The notes: generated by a model not told the origin, from the letters alone. 64,000 nucleotides of DNA from Polychytrium aggregatum (GCF_025602895.1 NW_026516211.1:930001-994000), one strand, 5' to 3'; numbered from the stretch's first letter, positions 37,523 through 49,226 are shown. Numbers and translations: made by a program.

Positions 37523-38092
37523 TCGATAGCATGCCCGACTCGAGACGGATGAGCGTATCGTCATGCGTAACGCCAGGGAAGTTATTTCCCACGACGCCCT
37601 CCATGCACCTGAAATGAACAATAAATTGGGGGGGGGCACCTGGATTCTGGAGATCCTAGACCCGAGTGGTGCACATTGATGGTCCTCTCGCTGGTTCATC
37701 GCCGCCGGTTTGGAATTATCGCCCGTCGATGGCAAGCTCGTCAGCGGATATGTCTGTGAGCAAATTCGGAATACTGCCCGGTGTTCAAAGGGGAAAGTGA
37801 GGATTGATTCGTGTTTTCCGTGGAAACGAGCTTCACAACAACGCTGTCGCCTTCTTTGATAGAACCTCAAGGGCCTATATCCCCATTCGCTCAACGCACG
37901 AGCCCCCCCCCCCGCATCAATTTCGATGCAACTTGCTCAGTTTGCATGTCCGGTGGTAATCTCGAAAATGTATTAGGTTGGCTCATTCGGGTCAAATGGG
38001 CAGCGTGAATGCAATGGGAAGAGAAGAAGGTAGAGGGCGCCACAGGCTAGCAGCCCGTCCATCAATCAAAATATGGCGGGGACAAAGGAAAC
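37523..38092. other. Convergent 3' flanks, ELYS and MAM33
   Basis: No gene was seen in this 570-bp stretch. It contains two homopolymer runs, about nine Gs at 37627-37635 and about ten Cs at 37903-37912, and AT-richer sequence near 37800-37980. Confidence 0.65.
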
Positions 38093-39611
38093 TTAGGCCG
38101 AAACGAAGCCACTGATCTGGTGGAGCCAGTTGATGTACTCCTTCTGCTCCTTGTACTCGACAAACGAGGGGATGAACTCGGCCAGGACGGGATCGAATCC
38201 GCGCTCCTCAAGGAACTTGAGGAAGGTGTCCTGGAGGGTCTCGTCAAGATCAGCAAAGACGGGACCGCTGTACTTGCCACGGCGCTGCCAATCGGCCTCG
38301 GCCGAGGTATCAGCGGCAAGAGACGACGACTCGAAGAAGCTGATGTTGTCGATGAAGAAGGCGCCGTCCTGAACGGTGGCGGCAAGCTGGAGAGCGCCGT
38401 GGTCATCGTTTCCGGACTAAGAGGGGGGGGGAAGAGAGCAAGGCAAAACCAGACATGGGTCAGCGAGCGAGCTGCAACGATATTGCGCAAGCATGCCAAA
38501 AACGCTCCAGTCGGATCAAGCCACGTGGGCACAATCGGACAAGCACGCCGAGGCCAATGACGATCGTGAGTGCTGGCTCACCTTCTTCTCGATCAAGACG
38601 GTGAGCTGAACGGGATATCCGGGCTCCTGTGATTGCAACGAGGGTTAGTCAGGACAGCAGAGCGATGGAGGGATGTCGCCCATCTGGCCGTGAAGAAGGA
38701 CGAAAGTGCAGACTCGATAGAACACTTGCAGCAACCAAGCTCACAAAGAGCGTTTGGCAGCAGCCGGTAACTACAGGGTGATCATGGGCACACAGATATC
38801 CACCTCCGAAGATTCCTCCTCAAGTTCCTGGTCGATGAAGTTGTCGGCGGTCAAGGCATCGGTCGAGAAAACAATCGAGATCCTGTTGGGGAGGGGGACA
38901 TTCACAGAATCGTCAGCCACTGTAACACTGGGCATATCAGGCCGGTTCGTTGGGAAAAGTCCATGAGACACAGCACGATACATACTTCTCGTTGCCAAAG
39001 TGGCGGACGAGGGTGACCTCGCGATCTCCGGGCTTGTCTTCGATCTGAACAGGATGGCCGCACAACACATGTTTAGGCGAAGAGGGGGCGGCCAAACTCG
39101 CAAAATCGCCCCTACCAACAGTTGGGGCCATTGCCAGAAGTGGAGCCGGGACCCAATACACACCTTGAAGGTGCCGCGGTTCTGGAACTCTTTCAGCCAG
39201 TCAGGCAGAGTCTCGGTGTTCTCAGTCTCGAACTTGAGCTCTTCCTTGAGCTTCTGGGACAGATCACGATCGACTGGAGTGGACGTTGGAGGCGGAGATC
39301 GATCGGAGAAACCATGATGGAGCAAACAGCTCGGTGAGGGACCAGAAAGAGCACGATGCCAGCCGATCCACAAAAGACCACCGAGGCGATCGGAATAGAC
39401 AGTCATGGCCGACGCACCTGGCCGAGACAACTGCGGAGCGACTGTGACTATGACCGCGAGCGAGGTCATCACACATACCGATGCCGCTGCCGGATCGGAG
39501 GGCCGAGACGGAAAAGAGGCGGGCAGGGATAGCAGCGCGGACGACGCTGAGACGAGCCACAGGGGCACGGACGGCCAGGCGCGAGGCAATACGGAAGGTT
39601 CGGGCAAGCAT
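38093..39611 (-). CDS. MAM33: Mitochondrial matrix acidic protein MAM33 (p32/C1QBP family)
   Basis: The start at 39611 opens an Arg-rich, acid-free presequence (MLARTFRIASRLAVRAPVAR), typical of mitochondrial import. Exons 39611-39479, 39273-39164, 39044-38986 and one starting at 38882 join in phase; the last ends at the TAA at 38095-38093. Family landmarks are LSQKLKEELKFE, LPDWLKEF, REVTLVRHFGNEK, ISIVFSTDAL, an acidic EEESSEVD patch, YPVQLTVLIEK and the C-terminal LDETLQDTFLKFLEERGFD and KEYINWLHQISGFVSA. Known role: a doughnut-shaped trimer of the matrix that supports mitochondrial translation. The join near 38780-38600 is not resolved. It faces the repeat-protein gene across a 1.7-kb gap. 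Confidence 0.9.
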
Positions 39612-40213
39612 GGCGATCTGCAGGACTGGGGAGGCGACGGGAACAGCACAAAAGAGAGATCTCGAGAGCGGGGCTTGGCGGCTCTTGAGGGTGCGCGGTG
39701 ACAGCGGAAGAAGAAAATGCAGCTGCGGTTCGAGCCAGCCGCGAACGTGCCTTGGAAAGGACATGGGCAGACCCGGACAAGGCCAGGGCCAGGGCAGGAT
39801 CAGGGCCTGATCGGGACAGGCAGAAACAGGCAGAAACAGGCACATGGACGAGGCCGGGCAGTCAAAGGTCGCCACTGCAGCCGACAGCAGTCGAGCCTTG
39901 CAAGACAGGATCAAACCGGCGGATAGCGGCCCCAGGGGAATAGAGCAGCTGGGGCATCCACGGGCACGGGGCGAACGGCTGCATGAGGATTGCCAGATCG
40001 CCCGATCGACCTGCGCGTGCACAAGCCCGCCGGAGGGAGATGGATAGGTCTGTGGGAGCAGGCGATCTGGTTCGGGATGCTCTCGGCTAACGGTGGTTTG
40101 GGAGAAGACTGTCCGAACTGAAACGGCGCACTCTATGAGACGTCATGATTTCGCCCGGCTCGTGTATGGCTGGCCTGTGTTGTATTCGTGCCGTATCAGA
40201 CACTTGCGCCGGC

Positions 40214-40290
40214 AATCACCAATCACCAACCGCACTTCTTTCGATAGCCGACAATCAGCAATCACCAATCAGCAATCACCAATCATCAAC
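40214..40290. repeat. AATCACC/AATCAGC repeat block
   Basis: Units of CAATCACCAATCA type recur about seven times, interrupted once. They contain repeated CAAT boxes, but a regulatory role is only inferred from position upstream of the repeat-protein gene. Confidence 0.7.
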
Positions 40291-40479
40291 TGTTGTCGGC
40301 GGCAACCCGCCCGTCGTTACCACCCGCGAATACCGGCCGTGCCCGTCGCCATCCGGACCTGTCGGACCCGTCCGGCTCATCAGTTGGATTGCACCATGTC
40401 CCACGACCGTGCGATGTGCCGCAACGCAGAAGCTTGTCCACGCCACCAGTCCGCCATCGTCGTGCCTCTTCAGCCGCCA

Positions 40480-40557
40480 ATGCTGCCCATGCTGCTCATG
40501 CTGCCCATGCTGCCCATGCTGCCCATGCTGCTCATGCTGCTCATGCTGCCCATGTCG
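40480..40557. repeat. 9-bp tandem repeat (ATGCTGCCC / ATGCTGCTC)
   Basis: About eight to nine copies of ATGCTGC(C/T)C lie upstream of the repeat-protein gene. All frames stay open through it because nine is a multiple of three. Confidence 0.9.
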
Positions 40558-40950
40558 CCTATGTGTCTGACCCCGCTCGTCGTCGCCTCGCCCATCATGC
40601 GACCGGCCATCGCGGCATGTCGGCCATCGACCCCCCCCCGTGCTCCCTCATCTCTCCTCCTCACTTGCCCATCCACCCACTCACCCGCCACTCCCCCTCT
40701 CCCCCCCCCACCGGCGCTTGCGAATCTCGGGCTCGGCTGTCGCCAGCAGCCAGGCCAACGAGCCAGGCAGCGCCACCCTGCAATTGGCCAGAGCCGCACA
40801 CAAGCCGCGGCCGGCGGTCTCTGTGGTGCGGCGTCGCGTGGGTTGGCCTGGACGCGTGTGCCGTTCGCCTTGCGCGAGCGCTGTGGCGGCTGCTTGCCAA
40901 TCCACCTGCCATCCTCATCCACCCTGCTGGCCAAGCCCGCTGGCCTCAGA

Positions 40951-40956
40951 TATATA
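40951..40956 (+). promoter_or_regulatory. Candidate TATA box of the repeat-protein gene
   Basis: TATATA occurs in GC-rich surroundings about 390 bp before the start codon, followed by pyrimidine-rich sequence. The distance implies a long 5' UTR or a 5' UTR intron, so this is tentative. Confidence 0.35.
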
Positions 40957-41343
40957 GCCCCCCCGGTCCCGCAGCCCGCCGCGCCGGACCTCAAGCAGGA
41001 TTTGCTCTCTTCGCAGCTGCTCTTGCCAAGTTAGCCCCGCCGTCTTTTTGCCCTCCCACCGTCACCGCAATCTTTCATTTGTTCTTGCACTGTTTTGCAC
41101 CTGTTCTATCCTGCATTTGCCCCGCATACCTTTGTTGTTTGGTAGGTCCGCCCGATCGCTGTCTCTGCTGCTTCCGCTGCCTCGGCCGCTTCTGCTACCG
41201 CTGCCGCCGGCGCCACCGCCAGGCTCGTCGAGCCAACTCGGCTCCGCTCTAACCTGGCCAAAATGGCTACTCATCCACTGGCAATCTCCAGATACTGCCT
41301 TTGACCATTTTTACCTGCTTGTAACCATCCCGGTACTTGAATC

Positions 41344-44300
41344 ATGTCCACTGTCCAAGAATCCACCACCTCCAACACTGTTGTTGACGCCACCGGCCGC
41401 TCCGTCACCACCACCACCACCACCACCACCACCCGGACTACCGCCGATGTCGTTCTGAGCGAGGCCGCCGTCATCGTCAACACCCCCCACGAGGGCTGGC
41501 TCGCCCGCGTCGGTTTCCTGGGCCTGACCAACTCCCGTTACTACTACCGCCTTGGCCGCGAGGAGGGCATCGAGATCGAGCGCCTCTCCCAGATCTACGA
41601 AAAGAACGTCCGATACGACGTCAGCGATACCGAGGCCTTCTTTGCCAAGCGAAACGAGGACCTCTTCGACGATCTTGCCGCTGCCAGCTCTTCGCTCGAG
41701 GGCTTCCTCATCGGCTTCAAGTCCGACTCGGACAAGGATAGCTACTACCCCGTCGTTCTCATCAATCTGCGCGACATTGTCGACGTCAGCCCCATCAATA
41801 CCACCACCAACAACAACGCCTTTGTCATCAAGACCGCCCGCGACACCTACACCTTCATTGCCGAGCCCACCGTGACATCCACTCCCTGGATTGAGGCCCT
41901 GAATGCCACCCGCGCTCGTCTGGCTTCTCGCTCCGATATCAAGGAGTCTCAGACCTACAAGGAAGCCTTCTCGCGCCTTGTCAAGCAGACGGTCCTCTTC
42001 TCCAAGACCACCGGCGAGGACGCTACCACCCTCGTTGACCAGGAGGAGACGACCGAGGCCCCCAAGCATGCTCCCAAGAGCTCTCTTTTCGGCGGCATCT
42101 TTGGCTCGTCCCAGTCTGCCAGGGTAAGGTGGTTTGCAGCCAAGCACGATATCGTCCGGGTGCGGATGGGCTATGCTCAATGCAGACAGGCATGGCGATC
42201 TCCTGTCACAGGCTCTTCTTTGCCACCATCGATCTTCCTGACAGCAAGCTAACAGTCCGAGCTCATTTTCCCGCATTTGTGCTCAGGGCGACGAGGACAC
42301 TGTCAACATCGAGAACAAGCGGTAAGTGCTTACTCTACTGTAATCCGCAGGCCTCCCCGAATCCACAACTGTCTCGTTCGTGACTGCGCAGACTGGCAGA
42401 CTGACTGACCTTACGTTCTGCGCTATAGATTCTCATTTGGCTTCTTCAAGAAAGCCGAGGCCAAGACCCCCGCCGTGGTGGTCACACCCTCTGAGCGTGA
42501 GGAGCACCGCCGCATCCAGATCACCAAGACCATCACCCACGGTGACAACAGCACCCAGACTATCGTCACCATCATCACCCGCACGGTTCGCATCTCGATC
42601 GATGGCCACGAGACCGTCTTGACTGAGACCGAGGAGTCCAAGGATGCTACAACCGGCGAGATCTACATTGCCAGCATTGGCGACCGCGAAGACGTCACTG
42701 ATATCCAGCAGACCGTGGCTGCGCCTGAGACCAGGCTCCACCTTCGCACCGAGAAGCGCACCAAGACCATCACCAAAACCATCACCCACGCCGATAAGCG
42801 CGTCCAGAAGCTCATCACCATCGTTGTTCGTATTGTGCGAATCTACTCGGATGAGAGCGAAGAGATTGTCTCCGAGACTGAGGAGACCAAGGACTCTATC
42901 ACCGGTGAGGTTTACATCGCCCAGGAAGGTGATGTTGAAGTTATCGAGAACGAAGACACCGTCAGGTGGGTAACCAGATCGAGCGACTGAACGAAGCTGC
43001 TTGCACTGGGAAAATGCAGAAGCGAAATGGAGCCGACCGATCGCAATGCACAGAAGTGTTCGATTGCCTCTGTCTCATTCTGACGCATTGATGCCTCACT
43101 CCCTCAGCGAAAACGTCTGGACCAATATCTATAAGAACATCGCCTCAGGTGCCTCGAATGCTCTGACGACCACTGCTGATGGCGTTGCTGTCCTTGGCGG
43201 CTCGATTGCGAACGGAGCCTCAACTGTTGCTCAAGGATCTGCTCAGATTGGAAACGCTATTATCGATGGTGGCAAGTCCGGAGTTCGCAGCATCTTCGGT
43301 ATTTTCAAGGGTGCTGCCAAGGAAGATCTCGAAGTTGTGGGAGACAAGAGCATCGCTGACACCGAGGCTACGAAGAGATCATCAAAGCTCTTCGGTTTCT
43401 TCAACAGTGCCAAGGACACCGCCTCCAACGCCGCCGTCACCACTGCCGACGGCGTGAACGTTGTTGGTGAGGCTGTTGCCACTGGAGCCACCTCCGTCGC
43501 CTCGGGTGTTGCTCAAGGTACCGCTCTTGCTGGTGGTGCTGTTGTTGCTGGTGGCAAGGCCATTTATGGTCTGTTCCAGCGCAAGAAGGTCCTCACCAGT
43601 GGCGAGGAGGTCGTCGAGGACGCTCCCGTTGTCGAAGTTGAAGGTGACGACTACGAGTTCGAAGAGGAGGAGCAGGTCACCACCATCCAGACCACCATTG
43701 TCGAGACTGATGGCACCCGCCGCAAGATCGTCAAGCGTGTTGTCAAGGTCACTCGTTTCTTCAAGGACGGCCGTGTCGAGATTGTCTCTGAGAACGCCGA
43801 TGCCAAGGATGCTGTCACCAACGAAGTCTATGTGATCAGCACTGACTCTGTCGAGGAGATCGATGAGACTGTCGTCCCCGAGGTCCAGACCACCCGTCGC
43901 CGCTACGGCTTCCTCGATACTCTCTACCACGGTGCTGCTGTGGTCGGCGAGGCTGCTGCTGCTGGCGCTGCTGGTGTTGCTGCCGGCGCTGTTGCTGTCG
44001 GTGAGACTGTTGTTGAGGGTGGCAAGGCCGGCGTCAACGCCTTCCTCGGCCTCTTCCGCCGCAAGAAGGTCCTCCCCACCGGCGAGGAAGTCTGGGAAGA
44101 AGTCCCTGCCGGCACTGCTGGTGCTGAGCCTGTTCCTGTCTCGGCTGTTCCCACCGCCTCCGGTGTTGACGCCACTCGCTCCGCCGAGACTCCCTCCAAG
44201 CGCGGCTCTCTGTTCTTCGGTTTCTTCAAGAGCGCCAAGGACACCGCCTCCAACGCCGCCGTCACCACTGCCGATGGTGTGAACGTTGTTGGTGAGGCTG

Positions 44301-47300
44301 TTGCCACCGGAGCCACCTCCGTCGCCTCGGGTGTTGCTCAAGGCACCGCTCTTGCTGGTGGTGCTGTTGTTGCTGGTGGCAAGGCCATTTATGGTCTGTT
44401 CCAGCGCAAGAAGGTCCTCACCACTGGCGAGGAAGTCGTCGAGGATGCTCCCGTTGTCGAAGTTGAAGGTGATGACTACGAGTTCGAAGAGGAGGAGCAG
44501 GTCACCACCATCCAGACCACCATTGTCGAGACTGATGGTACCCGCCGCAAGATCGTCAAGCGTGTTGTCAAGGTTACTCGTTTCTTCAAGGACGGCCGTG
44601 TCGAGATTGTCTCTGAGAACGCCGATGCCAAGGATGCTGTCACCAACGAAGTGTATGTGATCAGCACTGACTCTGTCGAGGAGATCGATGAGACTGTCGT
44701 CCCCGAGATCCAGACCACCCGCCGCCGCTACGGCTTCCTCGATACTCTCTACCACGGTGCCGCCGTTGTCGGCGAGGCTGCTGCTGCCGGGGCGGCCGGT
44801 GTTGCTGCCGGCGCTGTTGCTGTCGGTGAGACTGTTGTTGAAGGTGGCAAGGCCGGCGTCAACGCCTTCCTCGGCCTCTTCCGTCGCAAGAAGGTCCTCC
44901 CCACCGGCGAGGAAGTCTGGGAAGAAGTCCCTGCCGGCACTGCTGGTGCCGAGCCTGTTCCTGTCTCGGCTGTCCCCACCGCCTCCGGTGTTGATGCCAG
45001 CAACCCTCGACGTTCATCGTCGAAGTTCTTTGGCTTCTTCAAGAGCGCCAAGGACACCGCCTCCAACGCCGCCGTCACCACTGCCGACGGCGTGAACGTT
45101 GTTGGTGAGGCTGTTGCCACTGGAGCCACCTCCGTCGCCTCGGGTGTTGCTCAAGGTACCGCTCTTGCTGGTGGTGCTGTTGTTGCTGGTGGCAAGGCCA
45201 TTTATGGTCTGTTCCAGCGCAAGAAGGTCCTCACCAGTGGCGAGGAGGTCGTCGAGGACGCTCCCGTTGTCGAAGTTGAAGGTGACGACTACGAGTTCGA
45301 AGAGGAGGAGCAGGTCACCACCATCCAGACCACCATTGTCGAGACTGATGGTACCCGCCGCAAGATCGTCAAGCGTGTTGTCAAGGTCACTCGTTTCTTC
45401 AAGGACGGCCGTGTCGAGATTGTCTCTGAGAACGCCGATGCCAAGGATGCTGTCACCAACGAAGTGTATGTGATCAGCACTGACTCTGTCGAGGAGATCG
45501 ATGAGACTGTCGTCCCCGAGGTCCAGACCACCCGTCGCCGCTACGGCTTCCTCGATACTCTCTACCACGGTGCTGCTGTGGTCGGCGAGGCTGCTGCTGC
45601 TGGCGCTGCTGGTGTTGCTGCCGGCGCTGTTGCTGTCGGTGAGACTGTTGTTGAGGGTGGCAAGGCCGGCGTCAACGCCTTCCTCGGCCTCTTCCGTCGC
45701 AAGAAGGTCCTCCCCACCGGCGAGGAAGTCTGGGAAGAAGTCCCTGCCGGCACTGCTGGTGCCGAGCCTGTTCCTGTCTCGGCTGTCCCCACCGCCTCCG
45801 GTGTTGATGCCAGCAACCCTCGACGTTCATCGTCGAAGTTCTTTGGCTTCTTCAAGAGCGCCAAGGACACCGCCTCCAACGCCGCCGTCACCACTGCCGA
45901 CGGCGTGAACGTTGTTGGTGAGGCTGTTGCCACCGGAGCCACCTCCGTCGCCTCGGGTGTTGCTCAAGGCACCGCTCTTGCTGGTGGTGCTGTTGTTGCT
46001 GGTGGCAAGGCCATTTATGGTCTGTTCCAGCGCAAGAAGGTCCTCACCAGTGGCGAGGAGGTCGTCGAGGACGCTCCCGTTGTCGAAGTTGAAGGTGACG
46101 ACTACGAGTTCGAAGAGGAGGAGCAGGTCACCACCATCCAGACCACCATTGTCGAGACTGATGGTACCCGCCGCAAGATCGTCAAGCGTGTTGTCAAGGT
46201 TACTCGTTTCTTCAAGGACGGCCGTGTCGAGATTGTCTCTGAGAACGCCGATGCCAAGGATGCTGTCACCAACGAAGTGTATGTGATCAGCACTGACTCT
46301 GTCGAGGAGATCGATGAGACTGTCGTCCCCGAGATCCAGACCACCCGCCGCCGCTACGGCTTCCTCGATACTCTCTACCACGGTGCCGCCGTTGTCGGCG
46401 AGGCTGCTGCTGCCGGGGCGGCCGGTGTTGCTGCCGGCGCTGTTGCTGTCGGTGAGACTGTTGTTGAAGGTGGCAAGGCCGGCGTCAACGCCTTCCTCGG
46501 CCTCTTCCGTCGCAAGAAGGTCCTCCCCACCGGCGAGGAAGTCTGGGAAGAAGTCCCTGCCGGCACTGCTGGTGCCGAGCCTGTTCCTGTCTCGGCTGTT
46601 CCCACCGCCTCCGGTGTTGATGCCACTCGCTCCACTGAGACTCCCTCCAAGCGCGGCTCTCTGTTCTTTGGCTTCTTGCGAAATGTCAAAGGCTCGGCTT
46701 CCAACGCCGCCGTCACCACTGCCGACGGCGTGAACGTTGTTGGTGAGGCTGTTGCCACTGGAGCCACCTCCGTCGCCTCGGGTGTTGCTCAAGGCACCGC
46801 TCTTGCTGGTGGTGCTGTTGTTGCCGGCGGCAAGGCCATTTATGGTCTGTTCCAGCGCAAGAAGGTCCTCACCACTGGCGAGGAAGTCGTCGAGGATGCT
46901 CCCGTTGTCGAAGTTGAAGGTGATGACTACGAGTTCGAAGAGGAGGAGCAGGTCACCACCATCCAGACCACCATTGTCGAGACTGATGGTACCCGCCGCA
47001 AGATCGTCAAGCGTGTTGTCAAGGTTACTCGTTTCTTCAAGGACGGCCGTGTCGAGATTGTCTCTGAGAACGCCGATGCCAAGGATGCTGTCACCAACGA
47101 AGTGTATGTGATCAGCACTGACTCTGTCGAGGAGATCGATGAGACTGTCGTCCCCGAGATCCAGACCACCCGCCGCCGCTACGGCTTCCTCGATACTCTC
47201 TACCACGGTGCCGCCGTTGTCGGCGAGGCTGCTGCTGCCGGGGCGGCCGGTGTTGCTGCCGGCGCTGTTGCTGTCGGTGAGACTGTTGTTGAAGGTGGCA

Positions 47301-49226
47301 AGGCCGGCGTCAACGCCTTCCTCGGCCTCTTCCGTCGCAAGAAGGTCCTCCCCACCGGCGAGGAAGTCTGGGAAGAAGTCCCTGCCGGCACTGCTGGTGC
47401 CGAGCCTGTTCCTGTCTCGGCTGTCCCCACCGCCTCCGGTGTTGATGCCAGCAACCCTCGACGTTCATCGTCGAAGTTCTTTGGCTTCTTCAAGAGCGCC
47501 AAGGACACCGCCTCCAACGCCGCCGTCACCACTGCCGACGGCGTGAACGTTGTTGGTGAAGCTGTTGCCACTGGCGCCACCTCCGTCGCCTCGGGTGTTG
47601 CTCAAGGCACCGCTCTTGCTGGTGGTGCTGTTGTTGCCGGCGGCAAGGCCATTTATGGTCTGTTCCAGCGCAAGAAGGTCCTCACCACTGGCGAGGAAGT
47701 CGTCGAGGACGCTCCCGTTGTCGAAGTTGAAGGTGATGACTACGAGTTCGAAGAGGAGGAGCAGGTCACCACCATCCAGACCACCATTGTCGAGACTGAT
47801 GGTACCCGCCGCAAGATCGTCAAGCGTGTTGTCAAGGTTACTCGTTTCTTCAAGGACGGCCGTGTCGAGATTGTCTCTGAGAACGCCGATGCCAAGGACG
47901 CTGCCACCAACGAAGTGTATGTGATCAGCACTGACTCTGTCGAGGAGATCGATGAGACTGTCGTCCCCGAGATCCAGACCACCCGCCGCCGCTACGGCTT
48001 CCTCGATACTCTCTACCACGGTGCCGCCGTTGTCGGCGAGGCTGCTGCTGCCGGGGCGGCCGGTGTTGCTGCCGGCGCTGTTGCTGTCGGTGAGACTGTT
48101 GTTGAAGGTGGCAAGGCCGGCGTCAACGCCGTTCTCAGCCTCTTCCGTCGTTCCGGACACCCCACCGAACTGGCTGACTCTGAGCGCGCCTATGTTGAGG
48201 TCGGCGATGACTCTCAGGAGTATGAATTCGAGCAGGAGGAGCGTGTTACGACAAGCACTGTCCGTGTTACCCGCAAGAACGGCCAGCGAATCCTCATCAC
48301 CAAGGTTGTTGTTCAGATCTTCCGCCACTACCCCGACGGACACCAAGAACTGGTGTCGAATGTTACCCAAGCCGTCGATGCCATCAGTGGAGCTACCTTT
48401 GACATTGTCGATGACGACAAGGAAGAGCTGTTTGGCGATGTTGCGCCTGCAGTCAAGAGCACCAAGCGAAAGTGAGTTTATGAGCCCCCCCCCGCCCGCT
48501 GTCGAATACCTTGCCTGAGACGACCGTTTCCTAACACGTGGCGCGACATTTCAAATCGTTACTAGGTTCGGATTTGTTGATGGCAAGCCATCTGGTGCAG
48601 TTGTTAGAACCGAAATCAACGTTGCTCAGCCTATTGTTGACAATGCTGCCACCACCACGACTACTACCACCACTACCACTACCACCACCACCACTACAAC
48701 TGCCGGCGTTACGGACGGAACTGTTGTCGAGACCGATGTCCAAACTGCTGTCCAGACCGATGTCCAGACTCGCGAGATCCCTTCCTCGGTTGTCCAGGAA
48801 AGCAGCACCCAGGTCGTCGAGACCACCGAAACCGCCGTGTCAGTCGAGCCCTCTCTGACTGCTGCCGTTGTCGAAAGCCAAACCTCTTCCGAAGTCGTCG
48901 ACTCCACTGTTGTCGAGGAATCTCAGGTCACTGTTGCTGAGGAGGTTCAGACTGAAGCTGTGGCACAGCCCGCGCGCGGTGAAGAGTACATCACTGTCAC
49001 CAAGCCCCAAACTTACGAGATCGAGGAGTGTGAATATGTTACTTACAACACCACTATCCAACACAATGCCGACGGCACCGTTACCTCTACCGTCGAAACC
49101 ACCTCCCGCGTCGTCCGCATCTACCCCGACGGTCGCGAGGAGGAGGTTTCCCGAGACATCACTTCCAAGACCTATCCCTACGCCGTTGTTGTTTCTCAAG
49201 AGGGCGAGGTCAGCGAGAAGATCTAA
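41344..49226 (+). CDS. Giant repeat protein: PH-like head, six 272-residue units, recurring beta module
   Basis: Five exons (41344-42123, 42287-42321, 42429-42965, 43108-48471, 48566-49226) join in phase to 2458 residues. The first exon encodes a Thr-rich start and a PH-like domain (HEGWLARVGFLGLTNSRYYY to STPWIEALNATRARL, with the C-terminal helix Trp). Two beta modules follow (KTITHGDNSTQTIVTIITRT, KTITHADKRVQKLITIVVRI), then six near-identical units. Each unit has a Gly/Ala/Val-rich segment, KKVLTTGEEVVEDAP, an acidic DDYEFEEEEQ, the beta module (TRRKIVKRVVKVTRFFKDGR) and a second Gly/Ala-rich segment. The last exon gives a Thr-run linker and one more module (TSRVVRIYPDGREEEVSRD). There is no signal peptide or transmembrane helix. 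C-ending codons dominate, suggesting high expression. The PH-like call is inference and I know no family for the repeat; a membrane-associated scaffold is a guess. Confidence 0.9.
43391..44215 (+). repeat. Coding repeat unit 1 (825 bp)
   Basis: The unit runs from the FGFF codons to the next FGFF. It is the most divergent at its start (FGFFNSAKDT) and ends with the longer linker ATRSAETPSKRGS. A weaker ancestor-like copy of the Gly/Ala segment precedes it at about 43125-43300. Confidence 0.93.
44216..45028 (+). repeat. Coding repeat unit 2 (813 bp)
   Basis: It starts FGFFKSAKDT and ends with the shorter linker ASNPRRSSSK, four residues shorter than that of unit 1. It is nearly identical to the other units apart from scattered synonymous changes. 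Confidence 0.93.
45029..45841 (+). repeat. Coding repeat unit 3 (813 bp)
   Basis: It has the same length and linker as unit 2. Its KKVLTSGEEV variant and VVPEVQ variant match unit 1, so units look like mosaics of two versions. Confidence 0.93.
45842..46666 (+). repeat. Coding repeat unit 4 (825 bp)
   Basis: It ends with the longer linker ATRSTETPSKRGS, so its 825-bp length returns to that of unit 1. Confidence 0.93.
46667..47479 (+). repeat. Coding repeat unit 5 (813 bp)
   Basis: Its start is diverged (FGFLRNVKGSASN in place of FGFFKSAKDTASN), while the rest remains near identical. Confidence 0.93.
47480..48150 (+). repeat. Coding repeat unit 6, 3'-truncated
   Basis: The unit follows the consensus until KAGVNAVLSLFRR, then departs at about 48150 into a divergent beta module (RILITKVVVQIFRHYPDGHQ). 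One Val-to-Ala change (KDAATNEVYV) is unique to it. Confidence 0.9.

Larger units (their letters stand above)
39612..41343. promoter_or_regulatory. Long divergent upstream region of MAM33 and the repeat-protein gene
   Basis: This is one of the longest gene-free stretches (1.73 kb). It holds a CAATCAC-rich block at 40214-40290, a 9-bp repeat array at 40480-40557, poly-C runs at 40631-40640 and 40700-40708, and TATATA at 40951-40956. Pyrimidine-rich sequence runs from about 41030 to the start codon at 41344, as in strong fungal promoters. Long open frames across it are Pro/Cys/Ala-rich repeat artefacts. Confidence 0.55.

Noticed and set aside
40093-41252. Plus-strand frames of over 300 codons rich in Pro, Cys and Ala
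   Set aside because: They are created by the 9-bp repeat and by C-rich sequence in a promoter region; no domain or conserved ending is seen.
43382-48370. Long minus-strand open frames (about 457, 184, 459 and 301 codons) opposite the repeat-protein gene
   Set aside because: They mirror the codon bias of the plus-strand repeat (C-ending codons rarely give antisense stops) and have no domain. The plus frame has spliced ends and a recognisable head.
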